Positions 60,836 to 64,000 of a DNA stretch of 64,000 nt are shown here, piece by piece. The position numbers were made by a program, and so were the translations under genes. The DNA comes from Candidatus Woesearchaeota archaeon (GTDB lineage Archaea; Nanobdellota; Nanobdellia; SCGC-AAA011-G17; ARS1403), in NCBI GenBank assembly GCA_016188065.1, contig JACPIN010000010.1:1-64000 (forward strand), written 5' to 3'. The notes under the pieces are model-generated. The model saw nothing but the letters and a program-made list of their open reading frames with translations, ran no database searches and was not told where the DNA came from. Every line of letters begins with the position of its first letter. Positions within the stretch are counted from its first letter, which is position 1.

Positions 60836-62068
60836 TCATACCGAATCTAATTCAGATAATGCCTTTACAAAATTCTGAAAACCCATTTCAATGTTTCTAA
60901 GTATCCCGGCTATGTTTGTAAAAAAATTAAATAGACTATGATGCCCCCTAAACCATTGAGAAAAAGGCCGGGCATCATTTGGGCTGTAAACAGGGCAGTG
61001 CCTGCAATTTTGTATCTGTGTATGGATCGCACTCCTATGGTTGCTGTAATTTACAATTGCATTATGCAAATGATTGTATTGTTGTGTTATTCTGGCGGAA
61101 ATCTCTCTTGCACGTTTTTTCTTCTTTCCCTTAACAGAATCTAGCGCCCTATTTATCACTAATGCATTTTTATGCAATTCATGCATATTATGCCGATTGA
61201 TAAAATTTAATCTGCTTGGATTTCCAGTTAACTCATATGCAAGCGCAGCCGGGGTATTTCCAGTATTGTGCAGCTGCTCAATTATTTCATTTGATAAAGA
61301 AATTGTGTTTCTAACCGTCTCTCTTATATTGCCCAATTCATCCCTCTCCTCCGCAGGACCTTCTTCTCTCACTTCAGCCTCTCCATCTTTTTTCTTAAAC
61401 CCCATATACAGCCTATGAATCATCATTATTAGTGCAAAAATAATAGCAAAGATAACCATCAGGCTAGTTACGCTTTGTACAAATCCGTAATTAAGCGCAT
61501 TGACAAATTGGTCATGCAATTCTGTGAAAACAATCAGCAATAGGAAAAACAATAAAGCAGAAACTAGGTTTACAGCCCTGTCTTCAGGATGGTCTTTGCT
61601 CCATTTGTACAGGAAATACGAGGGTAATCCAACAGCTGCAGCCAACAGCAAGAAACCAATTAATCCTCCAAGCAAGTCTCTAAATACCAGATCCAACAAT
61701 CTTTCAGGAATAAATGCAACTGAAAATAATGCAAGAATGGCAGCAATTATTTTTGAGAATTTATCATGCATTCCCTTGCCACTGAAAAACTTCTTGAAAA
61801 CATTCGCGAAAATTAAATATAATATAATCCACAAAGCCAATCTAGTAGCACCATAAAAATTAAATTTAATCGAATCAAAAATCGGATTTACAATTCCTCC
61901 AAGAATAAGATCAAGGGCAGAACTTATCGCATTTGAAACGCCGCTTCTCGCTCCGAATCCACTTGCTCTTCTTCCGTATTGAAAATCAAATCCAAAACTC
62001 TGAGCATAAGCATCAACGCCCAATAAAAAAATAAGCAGTATGAGAGCGAAGCCTCTTTTTGTAAACAT
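60836..62068 (-). CDS. Multi-pass membrane protein with signal peptide, 410 aa
   Basis: The start has a signal-like peptide (GFALILLIFLLGVDAYAQS), five or more helices (LALWIILYLIFANVFKKFF, IIAAILALFSVAFI, LLGGLIGFLLLAAAVGLPSYFLY and others) and a helical charged C-terminal half with CRHCPV. An AAGGTGAT ribosome site is just before the ATG. Helix order matches the 296-residue neighbour. First gene of the three-gene operon. Confidence 0.65.
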   Translation of the reverse strand: MFTKRGFALILLIFLLGVDAYAQSFGFDFQYGRRASGFGARSGVSNAISSALDLILGGIVNPIFDSIKFNFYGATRLALWIILYLIFANVFKKFFSGKGMHDKFSKIIAAILALFSVAFIPERLLDLVFRDLLGGLIGFLLLAAAVGLPSYFLYKWSKDHPEDRAVNLVSALLFFLLLIVFTELHDQFVNALNYGFVQSVTSLMVIFAIIFALIMMIHRLYMGFKKKDGEAEVREEGPAEERDELGNIRETVRNTISLSNEIIEQLHNTGNTPAALAYELTGNPSRLNFINRHNMHELHKNALVINRALDSVKGKKKKRAREISARITQQYNHLHNAIVNYSNHRSAIHTQIQNCRHCPVYSPNDARPFSQWFRGHHSLFNFFTNIAGILRNIEMGFQNFVKALSELDSV

Positions 62069-62150
62069 GAAATCACCTTTCTTTTAATCAGCCTAAATTC
62101 TATATAAACATTGTGGTAAATTTTATAACAAGAAGAATTAATGTAGATTT

Positions 62151-62906
62151 ATGAAAATTCCATCATCTTACGATATCATAGGCAGCATTGCAGTGCTTTC
62201 AGAAAAAACAAAGAATCCTAAAAAGATTGCCCAAGAATTATTAAAGAATTTTAAGAATATAAAAACGGTAGCCGTTAAAATCGGAATTCACGCAGGCAAA
62301 TACCGTTTGCAAAAAACAAAAATACTCGCAGGAAAAAAAACAAAAATAGTTTTGTATAAAGAAAATGGCTGCTTATTCAAGTTAAACATAGACAAGACAT
62401 ATTTTTCTCCAAGATTGGGAAATGAGAGGCTGAGAATCTCAAAGCTAATTAAAAAAAACGAATCTATTTTAGTGATGTTTTCTGGAGTCGCCGTCTACCC
62501 GATAAATATTTCAAAGCATTCTGAAGCAAAAGAAATTTATGCAATTGAGATAAATAAATCCGCTCACAAATTTGCAGAAGAAAATTTAAAATTAAATAAA
62601 GTTGAAAATGTAAAACTATTTTTAGGCGATGTGAGGAAGGTTTTTCCGAAAATTGAAAAGAAGTTTGACAGGGTTATAATGCCGCTGCCTGGAGATGCCG
62701 AATCATATTTAGGCATAGCAATTAAAAAACTCAAAGCCAAAGGCATTATTCATTTCTACGATTTTCAAAGAGAAGAAGATATTCCAGAAGCATCAATAGA
62801 GAAAATAAAAAAACACTGCAATCCAAAAATATTAAACGTCGTTAAAGTTGGGCAATATTCCCCAAGAAAATTTAGATTGTGTATAGACTTTATTGTGAAA
62901 AAGTAA
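62151..62906 (+). CDS. Trm5-like tRNA (guanine37-N1) methyltransferase
   Basis: The 251-residue enzyme has the Trm5/Met-10+ features: FSPRLGNERLRI, an AdoMet fold (ILVMFSGVAVYPINISKHS, YAIEINKSAHKFAEENLKLN, GDV) and MPLPGDAESYL in place of NPPY. It methylates G37 next to the anticodon, preventing frameshifts. It is the short form without the N-terminal D1 domain. The 3' end overlaps the next gene's stop by 17 bases, tail to tail. Confidence 0.9.
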   Translation: MKIPSSYDIIGSIAVLSEKTKNPKKIAQELLKNFKNIKTVAVKIGIHAGKYRLQKTKILAGKKTKIVLYKENGCLFKLNIDKTYFSPRLGNERLRISKLIKKNESILVMFSGVAVYPINISKHSEAKEIYAIEINKSAHKFAEENLKLNKVENVKLFLGDVRKVFPKIEKKFDRVIMPLPGDAESYLGIAIKKLKAKGIIHFYDFQREEDIPEASIEKIKKHCNPKILNVVKVGQYSPRKFRLCIDFIVKK

Positions 62907-63495
62907 CTCCAACACTGAGCTTTATTCCTTTGCTTTTATCTGAGTCAAAAAAGTGATCATAAGTTCCTCTAAAAAATACCCCTGTTTTTTTGTTCTTCTT
63001 AACAGGAGCGCCAACGCTAACCTCTCCATAGATTCCATGCAAACTCTTTCTGTCAATAGATCGTTTTAACTCCTGTCTTAGAAATTTTCTATCCGCAGCT
63101 TCAAAAATATTACTCCCCTCCATAGCGACGCCGCCAATGCCAATGTAAGTATATCGATTTCCAAATCTTAATCCACCGTAGAATCTAGTTAGTTCAGCTC
63201 TTTCTTGCTCTCCTTCAACAAGATTTTTGCCAATCAATCCGAACTCTCCTCTTCTGTCTCCAAATTTTGTAAACCAACCTCCCCCTATTCTAGCCCCATA
63301 TCTTTCATTGCCATAATCTCCATCAATCTCAAAGCCGTAGGGTATACCATTCAAAGCAACAACGTCGCCAAATGGGCTATATGCTCCAAGGCTTCCAGAA
63401 AGAGAAAATTTTTCCTCTGCATTAACATCACTAAAATTTAACAGTCCGATTAGTCCAGCGAATCCAACAGTTTTAGCAATTAAAGTTCTTTTCAT
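62890..63495 (-). CDS. Secreted protein resembling a small outer-membrane-type beta-barrel
   Basis: A signal peptide (KTVGFAGLIGLLNFSDVNAEE) is followed by alternating short amphipathic strands: FSLSGSLGAYSPFGDV, GARIGGGWFTKFG, TRFYGGLRFGNRYTYIGIGG, GIYGEVSVGAPV, TGVFFRGTYDHFF. The C-terminus SVGVTFSQ ends in an aromatic strand, as in Gram-negative barrel proteins. Eight strands could be counted roughly. Archaea of this kind have no outer membrane in the usual sense, so the fold is surprising. May be a surface protein or bacterial gene gained by transfer. Confidence 0.6.
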   Translation of the reverse strand: MKRTLIAKTVGFAGLIGLLNFSDVNAEEKFSLSGSLGAYSPFGDVVALNGIPYGFEIDGDYGNERYGARIGGGWFTKFGDRRGEFGLIGKNLVEGEQERAELTRFYGGLRFGNRYTYIGIGGVAMEGSNIFEAADRKFLRQELKRSIDRKSLHGIYGEVSVGAPVKKNKKTGVFFRGTYDHFFDSDKSKGIKLSVGVTFSQ

Positions 63496-63532
63496 TACTA
63501 CTTTAAAGTCAAAAATTAATTTATAAAACTTT

Positions 63533-63796
63533 CTATTTATCCAGGGAGACCAAGATTTCCTTCAACCTCTTAATAACCGAGCTATCGATAGACTCTTTAT
63601 TCTTCAGGGACTTATAAATCCACTCCAATTTCTCTGCAGGTTTAATAAAAGCCTTTTCTTCAAGTAGTCTTGCAAAGATTTCAATCTCTCTAAGATAATT
63701 TATTATCTCTCTCTTACTTAATTTTTTTCCGTTATTCTTGGAAATCTCTTCTACAAAGCTAGCAAAACTTCTTTGTATCGTTTCTATTGAAGCCAT
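63533..63796 (-). CDS. Hypothetical helical protein, 87 aa
   Basis: A charged helical protein (QRSFASFVEEISKNNGKKL, then LREIEIFARLLEEKAFIKPAEKLEWIYKSLKN). No motif recognised. It diverges from the membrane-protein gene at 63840 across a short AT-rich promoter (TTAAATATATAAAAA near 63812-63826). Confidence 0.5.
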   Translation of the reverse strand: MASIETIQRSFASFVEEISKNNGKKLSKREIINYLREIEIFARLLEEKAFIKPAEKLEWIYKSLKNKESIDSSVIKRLKEILVSLDK

Positions 63797-63839
63797 TTAC
63801 AAAGGCAATTCTTAAATATATAAAAATCTTCTGTTAGTC

Positions 63840-64000
63840 ATGCATTCATCATTAAAAAAATTAGAACACATCACAGACCGAGTTATCCCCTATCTGCTTA
63901 TCCTTTTAGCGGCAATCTTAATCGTGGAATTCTTCTTCAAGGAAATTGCTCTTGCATATCACAACTTGATCACTACCGGTGATTTGATTATAGTTTTATT
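63840..64000 (+). CDS. Membrane protein, 3' end beyond window
   Basis: An open frame from ATG at 63840 to the window edge, starting MHSSLKKLEHITDRVIPYLL and then ILLAAILIVEFFFKEIAL. A TATA box (AAATATATAAAAA, 63814-63826) about 20 bases upstream supports a leaderless start. A membrane helix appears at residues 15-40. The rest is out of view. Confidence 0.6.
   Translation, partial: MHSSLKKLEHITDRVIPYLLILLAAILIVEFFFKEIALAYHNLITTGDLIIVL

Noticed and set aside
1..64000. tRNA, rRNA and CRISPR genes
   Set aside because: I looked for T-arm words (GGTTCRAATC), long GC-rich conserved RNA blocks and regular repeats with spacers on both strands by eye and saw none; a covariance search could still find a tRNA I missed.

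Overview
The window is AT-rich archaeal DNA, most likely from a DPANN archaeon of the Woesearchaeota/Pacearchaeota kind. The support is a Cdc6/Orc1-DP1-DP2 replication operon, family-B polymerase, FEN1 with a PCNA-binding tail, RadB, archaeal LonB, a two-domain Cdc48, Trm5, a tiny DUF1931 histone-like gene, many very small genes, and promoters whose TATA box lies about 25 bases before an ATG (leaderless mRNAs). No rRNA, tRNA or CRISPR array was found. Lineage is inferred from gene content only.

Layout. 1-1.5 kb: an IS66-like transposase that has cut an unknown gene. 1.5-7.8 kb: DP2, DP1 and cdc6 on the minus strand, then an AT-rich gap that may be an origin. 8.3-16.4 kb: a fractured lonB. The AAA+ half plus a 120-residue N-intein stops at 9679. 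The 39-residue C-intein plus the rest of LonB starts at 15035. The 5.4 kb between them holds a radical-SAM/QueC-like/PLP-decarboxylase operon, a TrmB-type regulator and a free-standing LAGLIDADG endonuclease. Making LonB should need protein trans-splicing; this is the main discovery of the window.

16.8-25 kb: an IS6-like element whose transposase gene is packed with perfect hairpins, argS, small regulators with repeat arrays in front, a Xer-type recombinase, a Fic/Doc-RHH toxin-antitoxin pair and a cold-shock gene. 25.4-29.3 kb: a 3.9 kb transposon with matching ends and a 9-bp target duplication, carrying an ABC importer (binding protein frameshifted), a DDE transposase and a zinc-ribbon gene.

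29.4-39.6 kb is an accessory/defence island: a Cas4/RecB-like nuclease, a three-gene operon with a caspase/CHAT-like protease bracketed by copies of the nuclease 3' end, a DUF3800 protein, a DUF5655 nuclease-like protein, a type II restriction-modification system, two tandem MNT-HEPN modules with radC debris around the first, and a stand-alone nucleotidyltransferase.

39.8-64 kb is mostly housekeeping: small zinc and redox proteins, serS, a phosphoesterase, topA, two half-MgtE proteins, radB, cdc48 with a full intein, map, polB, a PD-(D/E)XK nuclease, fen, a paralogous membrane-protein operon, trm5, and a secreted protein that looks like a small beta-barrel. Replication and repair genes (DP1/DP2, Cdc6, PolB, FEN1, RadB, TopA) are spread along the window, and mobile elements have landed between them.
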